The notes under the pieces were generated by a model. It made no database searches. It saw only the letters and a list, made by a program, of their open reading frames with translations, and was not told where the DNA came from. A stretch of 64,000 nucleotides of DNA, from assembly GCF_000276665.1 (NCBI RefSeq), contig NW_004955425.1, forward strand, positions 21,504,808 to 21,568,807, in the 5' to 3' direction. Shown in pieces: positions 59,101 to 63,609 of the stretch. Made by a program: the position numbers and the translations under genes. The stretch comes from Chinchilla lanigera. Taxonomy: Eukaryota > Chordata > Mammalia > Rodentia > Chinchillidae. Each line of letters opens with the position of its first letter. Positions within the stretch are counted from its first letter, which is position 1.

Positions 59101-61803
59101 TGCTACATCAGTCTACTGATTGGATTAGCACCACCCTAATCCCAGTAGACTAGATACTATATAAGGACAGAAAGATATCTGTCTCCTTTTTGTTCTTATT
59201 GCTTTTGCTGTCTTCCACCACTATAAACTGCTGACCCTCTGCCATGAGCCACCCTGCTTTGCAGCCAGGCTATTATGGACTGAAACCTCTACAAACTCAG
59301 CTAAATAAACATTTCCCCTTTTAAGGGGTGTCCGGTATTTTGCCTCAGCAATAAAAGAAAAGTAATTAAGACAATAATGCACACAGAAATAAAACTATAT
59401 GTATATATCAGGGCTAGCCTCCTGCATTTGAACTAACCCAATGTTTCATCACAGCAGAATTTTATGGATAAAATTCTATATACAGGATCACTAGGATCCA
59501 AAGGTCTAAGACCTAACATAGGAAAAGTAAGACTGAGTTGAAACTGAGTGTGGCGGTGTATGCCTGTAATTCCAGCTACTCAGGATAGGAAGATGGTAGG
59601 TTTGAGGACAGCCTCAGAAACTTAGTGAGACTACGTAAATGGGGGGAAAAGAGGATACAGCACAGTGCGAGTCCTTAGGTACAATCCCCCAAATCACACA
59701 CATACACACAAAAAGATGGAGTTGTACCGTATATAACAATGGGTTTTTTGACTATGTCTGCCTGTTCAGTGGGAAAGACCAAATTAAAAAACAATAAAAG
59801 CTATAAAAAAAACTAAATAAATAAATTAAAAGCTATAAAGATATTAAACAACTGAAAACATCTGAAAATAAACTACTTCAGACATAGTAACAGTACTGTA
59901 CTAATATAAATTTCTTGGGCATGATCAATGTATTTTGTTATGTGAAAGAATATTCTTGTTTTTAGGAAGGAAAAGCTAACATGTTTTGGGGTAAAGTAAA
60001 ATGATAACTTTCATATGACTCAGAAAAAAAAATTAGAAGAAAAACAAGCAGAAAAAAGCAAATGTAAAGCCAGGGATGGGCATGCATGCCTGTAATTTCA
60101 GCACTTGGGAGGCTGAGACAGGAAGATCAAGAGTTTGAAGCTGAACTGGGCTACAAAGGGAGCTCCTTTCTAAAAAATTTAAAGCGAAAAAGCAAGGAGA
60201 AAGCAAATGTAACAAAACTTTTAACAAAACTAAAAAAGGCATACAGATGCTCATTCACTATTCTTTAAATGTTTCTGCAAGTTTGAAATTTTCAAATTAA
60301 AAAGCCAAGAAAATAATTAGGGCTGAGGATGTAGCTCAGTGAAAGAGTACTTGTCAAGAAAGCAAGCAGCCCTATGTTCAATGCACAGCACTGTGAGAAA
60401 GGAAGAACAAAAATAAAGAACAGAATAAACTTCACTAGGGCAAAATCCCAAGGTTCAGTATCTCAGAATATGACTATCTTTAGAAATAAGGCCTGTAAAG
60501 AAGTAATTAAGTTAAAATGGGATCCTTAGGAGTGACCCTAACCCAGGACAATTGGTGTCCTCAGAAGAGGAGATGAAGTCATGCATGACAGGACACACCT
60601 CTACCGTCAGCATTCTGGGAGGCTGAAACAGGATAGAAAATTCAAGCCCATTCTGGCAACTTGGTCAAGACCCTGTCTCAAAATTAAACAGGGTTGGAAA
60701 TATAGTTCAGTGAAAAGACCTTGGATTCAATTTGCAGTACCACAAAAAAGAAAAAAAAAAAGATTAGGACACAGAAAACAAAGATGTGAGTATATAAGGT
60801 CAGAGTAAGAAGATGATCAGTCAGTGGGATGGGGAAGGGTATGTGAAACAAATGAGGATGTGTTATGTACATTACCAACTCCCCACGATGAAGGTAATCA
60901 TCAACTGTAAACATGTACTAATAAAAATAATTTTTTTTTTTAAATGGTCACCTATAAGCCAAGGAAAGAGACTAGAAAAGAAACTAACTTTGCTGACACC
61001 ATGATCTGGACTTCTAGCACCCAGAATTGTGACCAAAAAAAATCTGTTGTTTCAGACACCTAGTATCAGTCTGTAGCACTTTGTCATGGCAACCACAGAA
61101 AATAAAACAGAAGGTGATATGATTTGCTAAAAATCTCAATTAAAAAATAGTTATCTGAAGAACGTTTCATTCCATCTATAATGTATAATGGAAGGAATAA
61201 CTCAATAAAAGAATCTCTAAAATTTTTTAAACACAAAAAAATTTTTGTTCTGTTACTGATCTGAACACACAAGTCCTAACGAATCAATAGAATACAGTAT
61301 CCACAAAATTTTACACAAGGTAAGTTGTTAAACAGTTCTCAGAGCCCCAAAATCTTCTTTTAAAATAATTGAAAAGTACTTACTTCCTTCCTCGAAATAT
61401 CGGGGATGTTGAGGTCTGAATTGGACTGACATTTCCATACGTTAATTGCTGTAATGACACAGCTCTAGACAAGCTATCAAAAACAAAGAAAAAAAAGTAA
61501 TAATACATATATTTTTCCCTAAGAACAAACTTCAGAAAAACTAAGTACTTCTCTGATCAAGAAAAAATGAGAAGCAATAACATTTTCCCTATCATCAAAT
61601 GTTTCATACAAAAAAGTTTTATGTTAAAAAGAAAATGAAAAAGGGCCCAAACAACACTATACTTACTCTGCATTCTGGAAGTTGAACTGTGCATCTACAA
61701 GCTGCTGGGGTGAATAAAAAGTTGGTGATAGGGCAAAGAAGTTATTATGTTGTTGATGGTGGGGAGTGAAGGGCGGGCGACCCAAAATTGAGTTCGGGAA
61801 CAT
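15544..61803 (-). CDS. TENT2: TENT2 (PAPD4/GLD2) poly(A) RNA polymerase, complete, 14 coding exons
   Basis: Cytoplasmic non-canonical poly(A) polymerase: adds A residues to mRNA 3' ends in CPEB-type complexes and mono-adenylates some microRNAs. Coding exons in mRNA order: 61803-61667, 61473-61384, 58711-58474, 45753-45639, 45550-45459, 43886-43808, 42301-42232, 38437-38361, 38020-37892, 29509-29466, 23421-23285, 18772-18681, 16666-16587, 15618-15544. They sum to 1455 nt, 484 codons plus stop, the length I know for the human protein. The nucleotidyltransferase motif GSS...DGD gives G201/S202 and D213/D215; the third aspartate is D279 (EFDL). A bipartite basic segment (76-92) spans the exon 2/3 junction. 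Ser62 and Ser116, reported kinase sites in human GLD2, are kept. The PAP-associated domain falls roughly at 386-440. No stop or frameshift interrupts it. There is no RNA-binding domain, as usual for this family. CMYA5 follows downstream on the same strand. Confidence 0.97.
15720..15858 (-). mobile_element. B1 SINE
   Basis: Antisense B1: 'cttggagacagggtcttgct ... gctgggattataggtctgta', next to a pyrimidine-rich run that is the reversed A-rich tail. It lies in intron 13, about 100 nt upstream of the last exon. Confidence 0.8.
16451..16520 (-). mobile_element. ID SINE, old
   Basis: Antisense tRNA-derived text 'cacatgctaggcaagcattctgccagtgagctacacatct'-like order; diverged. Confidence 0.75.
16587..16666 (-). 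CDS. TENT2: TENT2 coding exon 13 (residues 434-460)
   Basis: Acceptor TTGCAG|AACCTT, donor TTAAAG|GTAAAC. Encodes [18 protein letters not shown] and DMIKDQFLK, a near-invariant part of the C-terminal region. Confidence 0.96.
16667..18680 (-). other. TENT2 intron 12
   Basis: Contains old ID copies near 16719-16796 (-), 17994-18046 (-) and 18166-18262 (+). The rest, notably 16800-17990, holds no recognised repeat or gene; a 103-codon frame at 17186-17497 has no family features. Confidence 0.6.
18166..18262 (+). mobile_element. ID SINE
   Basis: 'aggggtacagctcagtagca ... aagttcaattcctg' with A and B box-like segments, then an A tail. Confidence 0.8.
18681..18772 (-). CDS. TENT2: TENT2 coding exon 12 (residues 403-434)
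   Basis: Acceptor CTTATAG|CTGGAA. Encodes [18 protein letters not shown] then [13 protein letters not shown]; part of the PAP-associated domain. The donor GAAG|GTAGTT lacks the usual G at +5, making it the weakest donor of the gene. Confidence 0.96.
18830..19105 (+). mobile_element. L2 LINE 3' end
   Basis: Ends with 'tatttactgtacgcctcccc ... aggtactcaatgcacatttactgaataaatgaa', the L2 3' terminus pattern. Confidence 0.7.
19940..20112 (+). mobile_element. B1-dID dimeric SINE
   Basis: B1 half 'gagcatggtgggacgtgtgt ... agaccctgtcgcaaaat', then a linker, then an ID half 'gactagggatgtagttcagt'. The ID half is truncated and runs into purine-rich DNA. Confidence 0.8.
20230..20382 (+). repeat. Purine (GA/AAG) tract
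   Basis: Nearly uninterrupted A/G sequence ('ggaagaggaagaggaac', 'agagagagggagacagagaa'). It creates artificial open frames on both strands. Confidence 0.9.
21168..21288 (-). mobile_element. B1 SINE, diverged
   Basis: Antisense 'gctcctgcctcagcctctagagtagatggaatgac' pattern followed by 'gtgccactgcacct'. Confidence 0.65.
22513..22598. mobile_element. Short hAT-like non-autonomous element
   Basis: Ends are inverted repeats: CAGTAATGGTGAACCT at the left and AGGTTCACCACCACTG at the right (reverse complement CAGTGGTGGTGAACCT, 14 of 16 identical). The CAG start and about 86-bp length fit a hAT-type MITE. Flanking 8-bp duplications are not clean. Confidence 0.6.
23285..23421 (-). CDS. TENT2: TENT2 coding exon 11 (residues 358-403)
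   Basis: Acceptor AAACAG|GAATCT, donor TTTGA|GTAAGT. Encodes [16 protein letters not shown], then [12 protein letters not shown] and [17 protein letters not shown]; start of the PAP-associated domain. Confidence 0.97.
24300..24493 (-). mobile_element. B1-dID dimeric SINE
   Basis: Antisense ID half ('ctggggatcacacatgctag') next to antisense B1 half ('aagttgcccaggctggcctt ... gagccgctgcacctggca'). Confidence 0.8.
26333..26412 (+). mobile_element. ID SINE, old
   Basis: 'gtcagtcagtggtacactgc ... taaggccctgagttagatcc' keeps an ID layout with high divergence. Confidence 0.65.
26483..26652 (-). mobile_element. B1-dID dimeric SINE
   Basis: One of the clearest dimers: antisense ID 'ggactgaacccagggccttt ... 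gagctacattcccagccc', spacer, antisense B1 'gagacaaggtctcgctaaat ... gtgctgggcttacaggggtg'. Confidence 0.88.
26894..27007 (+). mobile_element. Young ID SINE
   Basis: Near-consensus 'ctgaggatttagctcagcgg ... aaggtcgtgagttcggttcc' with A box and B box of a tRNA-Ala-like Pol III promoter, then a CCAAAA-rich tail. Confidence 0.92.
27430..27566 (+). mobile_element. B1 SINE with internal duplication
   Basis: 'ggtggcacacgcctgtaatc ... gagttcaaggccagtctggc' and then a second 'gagttcaagacgagcctg', the internal B1 duplication. Confidence 0.88.
29140..29189. repeat. 17-bp AT-rich tandem triplet
   Basis: Three successive copies of ctatattttaaaataaa (the last diverging at its end). Confidence 0.85.
29466..29509 (-). 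CDS. TENT2: TENT2 coding exon 10 (residues 343-357), 44-nt microexon
   Basis: Acceptor TTATAG|CCCTAC, donor TACCCA|GTAAGT. Encodes [15 protein letters not shown]. It is the smallest exon and sits between introns of about 6 and 8 kb. It is not a multiple of three, so skipping would shift the frame. Confidence 0.96.
32836..32868 (+). repeat. (GA)n microsatellite
   Basis: About 15 GA units ending in gcgcgc. Confidence 0.95.
34600..36695 (+). mobile_element. L1, 5'-truncated (ORF2 reverse transcriptase to 3' end)
   Basis: Begins inside the ORF2 reverse-transcriptase region ('caagaatgtccactatcacc'). An open piece at 35138-35416 matches the ORF2 C-terminal half in style. The 3' UTR holds a G/A-rich tract (36465-36600) and ends in 'aatgtaccaataaaatta' plus an A-rich tail. 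Stops and shifts show it is inactive. It is antisense to TENT2. Confidence 0.88.
37688..37787 (-). mobile_element. Young ID SINE
   Basis: T-tract followed by antisense 'ggtaccgggaatcaaattca ... gagctaaatccccagcccc'; the reversed young ID consensus. It lies about 100 nt beyond the donor of coding exon 9. Confidence 0.92.
37892..38020 (-). CDS. TENT2: TENT2 coding exon 9 (residues 300-343)
   Basis: Acceptor TTGCAG|TTGAAA, donor TACAAA|GTAAGT. Encodes [20 protein letters not shown] then [23 protein letters not shown], the helical part following the catalytic sheet with the SSYS motif that lines the nucleotide pocket in this family. Confidence 0.97.
38021..38360 (-). other. TENT2 intron 8 (340 bp)
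   Basis: Short AT-rich intron without recognisable repeats. Confidence 0.9.
38361..38437 (-). CDS. TENT2: TENT2 coding exon 8 (residues 274-300)
   Basis: Acceptor AACTAG|TTGTGT, donor GCATACC|GTAAGT. Encodes [17 protein letters not shown] then TFLLRTYAY, including the third catalytic aspartate D279. Confidence 0.97.
39447..39536 (-). mobile_element. Young ID SINE
   Basis: Antisense 'ccggtaccaggaaccaaact ... gctgagctaaatccccagcc'. Confidence 0.92.
39968..40055 (+). mobile_element. hAT-like fragment related to 22513-22598
   Basis: 'cagtgatggcaagactttta' and 'atctttcaatgtaacaaact' parallel the element in intron 11 (left end and inner sequence); the right end is degraded. Confidence 0.5.
40085..40160 (-). 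mobile_element. ID SINE, old
   Basis: Antisense 'gctggagatggaacctagga ... cactgagctattataacccc'. Confidence 0.7.
40343..40483 (-). mobile_element. B1 SINE with internal duplication
   Basis: Antisense 'gagacaggacctcactatgt ... gctgggattacaggtatgca', with the roughly 29-bp internal duplication. Confidence 0.88.
40850..40925 (+). mobile_element. ID SINE, very diverged
   Basis: 'gagctgtggtgctcttgcct ... ccttgatttcaatc' keeps only a loose ID layout and is followed by a GGGA-rich tail. Confidence 0.45.
41663..41778 (-). mobile_element. B1 SINE
   Basis: Antisense 'gagacatagtctcattatga ... gctgggattataagcatgca'. Confidence 0.8.
42232..42301 (-). CDS. TENT2: TENT2 coding exon 7 (residues 251-274)
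   Basis: Acceptor TTGTAG|CTGGTT, donor GTCAG|GTAAGT. Encodes [19 protein letters not shown] then KDKV, the beta strand preceding the third catalytic Asp. Confidence 0.97.
43073..43266 (+). mobile_element. B1-dID dimeric SINE with a young-type ID half
   Basis: B1 half 'ggatgtctgtaatcccagca ... gagaccttgtctcaaaat', A-rich linker, then ID half 'gcctggcaagcgcaaggtcg' that shares the diagnostic text of the young free ID copies. Confidence 0.88.
43267..43331 (+). repeat. (GATA)n then (AAAT)n microsatellite
   Basis: Begins right at the SINE 3' end: about six GATA-type units, then about ten AAAT units; evidently grown from the SINE tail. Confidence 0.95.
43808..43886 (-). CDS. TENT2: TENT2 coding exon 6 (residues 225-251)
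   Basis: Encodes [18 protein letters not shown] then HKHFCARL. Acceptor TTTTCAG|TGTTTT at 43886. A second acceptor 12 nt further (TTTTTTTCAG|GTCAAT, exon start 43874) would drop CFFQ in frame. Donor GACTTT|GTAAGT. Confidence 0.95.
44222..44442 (-). mobile_element. B1 SINE
   Basis: Antisense 'aagacagattcttgctgcat ... ttaggattacaggtgtacac' with 'tagtccagcctggcctctaa' showing the internal duplication; a T/G-rich reversed tail lies at the left. Confidence 0.85.
44597..44642 (+). repeat. (CA)n microsatellite
   Basis: About 22 uninterrupted CA units. Confidence 0.97.
45459..45550 (-). CDS. TENT2: TENT2 coding exon 5 (residues 194-224), catalytic
   Basis: Acceptor CTTTAG|AAAGCA, donor GAGCCA|GTAAGT. 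Encodes [20 protein letters not shown] then [11 protein letters not shown]: the G-S motif (G201, S202) and the metal-binding pair D213/D215 of the polymerase-beta-like fold. Confidence 0.98.
45639..45753 (-). CDS. TENT2: TENT2 coding exon 4 (residues 156-194)
   Basis: Acceptor TGCAAG|TTGAGC, donor TTTCCAC|GTATGT. Encodes [18 protein letters not shown], then [16 protein letters not shown] and LLFP, the helical start of the catalytic core. The intron to exon 5 is only 88 bp. Confidence 0.97.
46052..46067 (+). repeat. Left target-site duplication of composite retroposon
   Basis: aaagacaagtacccaa, preceded by TTT, giving a TTT/AAAG L1-endonuclease-like site; partner at 46828-46843 differs at one base (aaagacaagtgcccaa). 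Confidence 0.75.
46068..46827 (+). mobile_element. Composite retroposon: ERV protease fragment + tandem L1 3'-end units
   Basis: From left to right: about 240 bp (46068 to about 46305) of class-I endogenous-retrovirus sequence around the protease, recognised by a DTGA active-site motif in the frame starting at 46123, with a frame change relative to 46008-46250; then three clear copies of a unit centred on 'gaagatacca' (46356, 46562, 46663) plus a partial one near 46480; then an A-rich tail with AAAT and AAAG runs to 46827. The same unit ends a separate L1 at 49643-50304. Flanking 16-bp duplications bracket the whole. I infer one L1-mediated insertion of a chimeric RNA. The retroviral part is truncated and cannot encode a protein. 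Confidence 0.65.
46828..46843 (+). repeat. Right target-site duplication of composite retroposon
   Basis: aaagacaagtgcccaa directly after the purine-rich tail; 15 of 16 bases match 46052-46067. Confidence 0.75.
48595..48735 (+). mobile_element. Diverged copy of the L1 3'-end unit
   Basis: 'actactttgaagataataat ... accattgttaatctcctatt' aligns with the units at 46.3-46.7 kb and 50.0 kb and ends in an A run. Confidence 0.55.
49265..49346 (-). mobile_element. Young-type ID SINE
   Basis: Antisense 'ctggcaccgggaatcaaatt ... gagctaaatccctagccccc'; a few bases are missing from the loop region. Confidence 0.88.
49643..50304 (+). mobile_element. L1 3'-end insertion with intact target-site duplications
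   Basis: Perfect 14-bp duplications gaattactgcataa lie at 49629-49642 and 50305-50318. Inside are an L1 3' region ('aagtgaaataaatcagacct', also in the L1 at 36.3 kb), one copy of the 'gaagatatcaatatgtaata' unit and a long purine tail. It is 5'-truncated and antisense to TENT2. Confidence 0.85.
50152..50300 (+). repeat. Phased (AAAG)n-(AAGG)n-(AAAAG)n purine microsatellite
   Basis: Three consecutive pure blocks of different period form the tail of the L1 insertion: tetranucleotide AAAG to about 50200, AAGG to about 50245, pentanucleotide AAAAG to 50300. Confidence 0.95.
51245..51330 (+). mobile_element. ID SINE
   Basis: 'ggggctgggagtgcagctca ... gagaccctaggttcaacctc'. Confidence 0.8.
52696..52890 (+). 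mobile_element. MER5A-like hAT remnant
   Basis: 'cagttctcagccagacccaa', 'gttagcaatggctgtaaacg', 'tttttggttgtcaaaactag' and 'ctatacatcctaggatgcaa' follow the MER5A order. Confidence 0.75.
53340..53580 (+). mobile_element. L2 LINE 3' end
   Basis: 'caaatctcagcttaattact ... cctctaggaggcttctccc' then 'tccagcactcacaaatatcc agtgaat' in L2 order. Confidence 0.6.
54233..54545 (+). mobile_element. Two head-to-tail B1 SINEs
   Basis: First B1 54233-54381 ('ggcatggtggtgcatggctg ... gaaaccctgtctcagaca'); the second starts at once (54382) and ends in an A tail. Both carry the internal duplication. The second also repeats 'aatcccagcac' within its left part. Confidence 0.9.
55101..55143 (+). repeat. A-tract between 13-bp direct repeats
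   Basis: gtattagctaaaa occurs at 55101-55113 and 55131-55143 with only A residues and one GG between. Confidence 0.85.
55431..55600 (+). mobile_element. B1-dID dimeric SINE, diverged
   Basis: B1 half 'ggaatggtggtacaagccta ... agatcctgtctcaaaata', then ID half 'ggctggggatgtagctgagc' and 'attcaattccccgtatc', then A tail. Confidence 0.82.
56342..56450 (+). mobile_element. Young ID SINE with 19-bp target-site duplications
   Basis: Nearly perfect ID body and an A-rich tail, flanked by aacaaataggcattaatct at 56323-56341 and 56451-56469. Confidence 0.95.
56588..56670 (+). mobile_element. ID SINE, old
   Basis: 'gagaggtagctgggaagtac ... gcttgcctagcacactcagg' then an A tail. Confidence 0.7.
56806..56905 (+). 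mobile_element. ID SINE
   Basis: 'gggctagggatatgtgtagt ... ccctgggttcaatttctagc' then a pure A tail. 'gttaacat' before and 'gttatcat' after look like an eroded duplication. Confidence 0.8.
57334..57438 (-). mobile_element. Young ID SINE with 15-bp target-site duplications
   Basis: Reversed tail (TTTG)n, then antisense ID 'ggtactgggaactgaactca ... gagctaaatccccagcccc'. atgaaaatgctttgt flanks it at 57319-57333 and 57439-57453. Confidence 0.95.
57957..58037 (-). mobile_element. ID SINE, old
   Basis: Antisense 'ggtactaaggatcaaaccca ... cactgagctatacatccagt'. Confidence 0.75.
58474..58711 (-). CDS. TENT2: TENT2 coding exon 3 (residues 76-155)
   Basis: Acceptor TTTCAG|GAGATT, donor GATAAG|GTAATA. 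Largest coding exon (238 nt). Encodes the second half of a bipartite basic segment ([17 protein letters not shown], 76-92) and the Ser116 site in RRYSMPP, within the low-complexity regulatory N-terminal region. Confidence 0.97.
58764..58851. repeat. 53-bp tandem duplication just upstream of coding exon 3
   Basis: The 35-bp core (58764-58798) recurs at 58817-58851 with one substitution (ctgttaat versus ctgctaat). Offset 53 bp. It sits about 50-140 nt upstream of the exon 3 acceptor. Confidence 0.9.
58967..59382 (+). mobile_element. ERVL-MaLR-type solo LTR
   Basis: 'tgctatggtctgtgtttagc', 'gccatgagccaccctgcttt', poly(A) signal in 'gctaaataaacatttcccc' and the end 'gtaattaagaca' follow the MaLR LTR plan. 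No internal region adjoins it. Antisense to TENT2. Confidence 0.7.
59540..59720 (+). mobile_element. B1-dID dimeric SINE, diverged
   Basis: 'gtgtggcggtgtatgcctgt' B1 half, then 'gaggatacagcacagtgcga' ID half, then a CA/A-rich tail. Confidence 0.75.
60068..60185 (+). mobile_element. B1 SINE
   Basis: 'ggcatgcatgcctgtaattt ... gaggctgagacaggaagatc'. Confidence 0.85.
60320..60400 (+). mobile_element. ID SINE
   Basis: 'gggctgaggatgtagctcag ... ccctatgttcaatgcacagc'. Confidence 0.8.
60435..61110 (+). mobile_element. MLT1-like (MaLR) LTR split by insertions
   Basis: Left part 'ctcagaatatgactatcttt ... gaccctaacccaggacaatt ggtgtcctcagaagagga'; right part 'gctgacaccatgatctggac', 'ctgttgtttcagacacctag'. 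Between them are a B1-dID (about 60577-60762) and a short L1-tail-like piece (about 60815-60950). Confidence 0.65.
60577..60762 (+). mobile_element. B1-dID dimeric SINE inside the LTR
   Basis: 'ggacacacctctaccgtcag ... aagaccctgtctcaaaatta' then 'gggttggaaatatagttcag' and 'gattcaatttgcagtaccac', A tail. Confidence 0.82.
61384..61473 (-). CDS. TENT2: TENT2 coding exon 2 (residues 46-76)
   Basis: Acceptor TTGATAG|CTTGTC, donor AGGAA|GTAAGT. Encodes [19 protein letters not shown] then [10 protein letters not shown]; Ser62 (NVSPI) is a reported regulatory phosphosite in human GLD2. 90 nt, so skipping would keep the frame. Confidence 0.97.
61667..61803 (-). CDS. TENT2: TENT2 coding exon 1 (residues 1-46)
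   Basis: Begins [20 protein letters not shown]; the rest is Phe/Gln-rich and disordered. The exon itself starts at 61841 (acceptor GTTGTAG|GTGTAA), so 61804-61841 is 5' UTR. The ATG has A at -3 but T at +4. Donor GCAGA|GTAAGT; the intron to exon 2 is 193 bp. Confidence 0.96.
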
Positions 61804-61828
61804 GCTCTTGCTCACTGGAAGTGCACAT
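61745..61828 (-). promoter_or_regulatory. Overlapping upstream ORF at the TENT2 start
   Basis: An ATG 25 nt before the main ATG (61828, weak context with T at -3) opens a 27-codon frame, out of frame with TENT2, and stops at TAA 61747-61745 inside the coding region. Initiation there would reduce TENT2 translation; the weak context allows leaky scanning. Confidence 0.6.
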
Positions 61829-61982
61829 GTATGTCTTACACCTACAACAATTTAAAAAGATAAAACTGTATTACTGTATCTTCAAGATACTGTACTAAAC
61901 TCTTTGAAAATTATCTGCTATATAAAAAATTAATTATAAAGTTACTAATTCATTTACAGTTATTTTTAAAAGTTGAAATATG

Positions 61983-62155
61983 TGGTACATGCCTATAATC
62001 ACAGCATTCTGGAAGGCTATACTAGGAGGATTTCAACTTCAAACCCAGCCTAGACAATTGAGTAGATTTGTAGCAGTCTCAAAAACAATTTTAAAGGTCT
62101 AGGGTATAGCTCACCACTAAGACCTGCATTCAATCCCCAGTACTGCAAAAGAAAA
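61983..62155 (+). mobile_element. B1-dID dimeric SINE
   Basis: 'gtggtacatgcctataatca' B1 half, then 'tctagggtatagctcaccac' and 'attcaatccccagtactgca' ID half, A tail. Confidence 0.82.
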
Positions 62156-62321
62156 AAATATGTATTTGCAATTCTACTGTTGGTAACAAAAAATAATACA
62201 TTTTAAATCTACATTAACCATACTATTCAACTAATATCAAAACATACACATTTCTAAATTTCTGATGAATCAGTTGTAATGTTTACCAAATGTATCCATG
62301 ATTCTTCTTAAATTTTTTTTT

Positions 62322-62432
62322 TAAATTTTTGTTTGTTTGTTTGTTTGTTTGTTTTCCGGTACCAGGAATCGAACTCACGACCTTGCACTTGCCAGACAGG
62401 TGCTGTGCCGCTGAGCTAAATCCCCAACCCCA
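62322..62432 (-). mobile_element. Young ID SINE
   Basis: (GTTT)n reversed tail, then 'ccggtaccaggaatcgaact ... gagctaaatccccaacccc'. Confidence 0.93.
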
Positions 62433-62679
62433 CTGATTCTTTTTTAAAATCAAATTATCAAACATTACCAAATTTAAAAATCAAATATTACCATATACTC
62501 TAATAAAAATCACTAGAGACTAGAGAGATATTTAATGAAACCCTATAGTTTTGACATTTATTCTCAATTTAATACATAAAAGTTTCAGCCATGATATGAC
62601 AACCAGATTCCTAGGATTTGGATCTTACCTGTCTGATGAAACAAGGGAGGAAATCTGTATCACCTAAAAATTTATTTAA

Positions 62680-62832
62680 AAAAATTTTTTTTGGTTTTTC
62701 TGAAGCAGGGTCTCAGTATGTAATGCACGATGGGCTTGAACTCACTTATATAGCCCAGTTTGGCCTCAAACTCACAATCCTCCTGCCTCAGCCTGCCAAG
62801 TGCTGGGATTACACGTGTGTGCCACTTGCAAA
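62680..62832 (-). mobile_element. B1 SINE with internal duplication
   Basis: Antisense 'gaagcagggtctcagtatgt ... gctgggattacacgtgtgtg'. Confidence 0.86.
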
Positions 62833-62887
62833 AATTTATAAAATTAAAGATTCTTCTCAAAGTCCACATAGTTTATATAGAGGACTT

Positions 62888-63075
62888 AGAATGTAACGGC
62901 ACATTCCTGTAACCTAGTATCTGGCAGGCTAAGGCACAAGGATCACAAATTCAAGCCCAGCCTGGCCAATTTAGCAACTTATCAAGACCCGGTCTCAAAA
63001 TTAAAACTGAGAAAAGAGCCAGGTATACAATACCATACAAAGGCCTTAGGTTCAACCCTCAGTATCGAAAGAAAA
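62888..63075 (+). mobile_element. B1-dID dimeric SINE
   Basis: 'cggcacattcctgtaaccta ... aagacccggtctcaaaatta' then ID remnant 'ccttaggttcaaccctcagt', A tail. Confidence 0.8.
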
Positions 63076-63104
63076 AAAAAAAATTTTTTTTCAATAAAAG
63101 GGAT

Positions 63105-63300
63105 GTATGATGGGCATGGTAACACATACCTGTAATCCAGGTACTCGAGAGGCTAAGGCAGGAAGATTGCCAAGTTCTAGGCAAGCCTGAGCAATTGAGC
63201 AAGACTCTGTCTCAAAAATTAAAAAGGACTAGGGTGTAGCTCCATGGTAAAACATCTGGTTAGCATGCACTGAGCTCTGGGTTCAATCACAAGGGGGGCA
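63105..63300 (+). mobile_element. B1-dID dimeric SINE
   Basis: 'gggcatggtaacacatacct ... agactctgtctcaaaaatta' then 'gactagggtgtagctccatg' and 'ctctgggttcaatcac'. Confidence 0.85.
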
Positions 63301-63609
63301 AGGGGATTCAACAAGAATAATTTAAAAACTAAGCAAAAATGGGACCTCCTGGTCACATTCTTAAAGCAAAGAATTAGAAAACTCTTTTCTGAATAAAATT
63401 AGAAACTATCCATAAAGTAACAACTGCAGGTCCATCAGAAATCAAGCCAGCTACCTGATCAACCTGCAGTGAAGCCTACTGTAGTTGAGAGTTTCTACCC
63501 ATACCCACAGTAGCTGGCTTTATTTTCAAACATTAGACTTCTAATAGCTCTCACTTACACATCCATGGACATCATCAGAAAGTGGGGAAAGGTCTGCAAA
63601 TAAACACAA

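Larger units (their letters stand above)
58712..61383 (-). other. TENT2 intron 2
   Basis: Dominated by listed repeats (53-bp duplication, MaLR LTRs, SINEs). 59720-60065 and 61115-61380 hold nothing recognisable. Confidence 0.65.
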
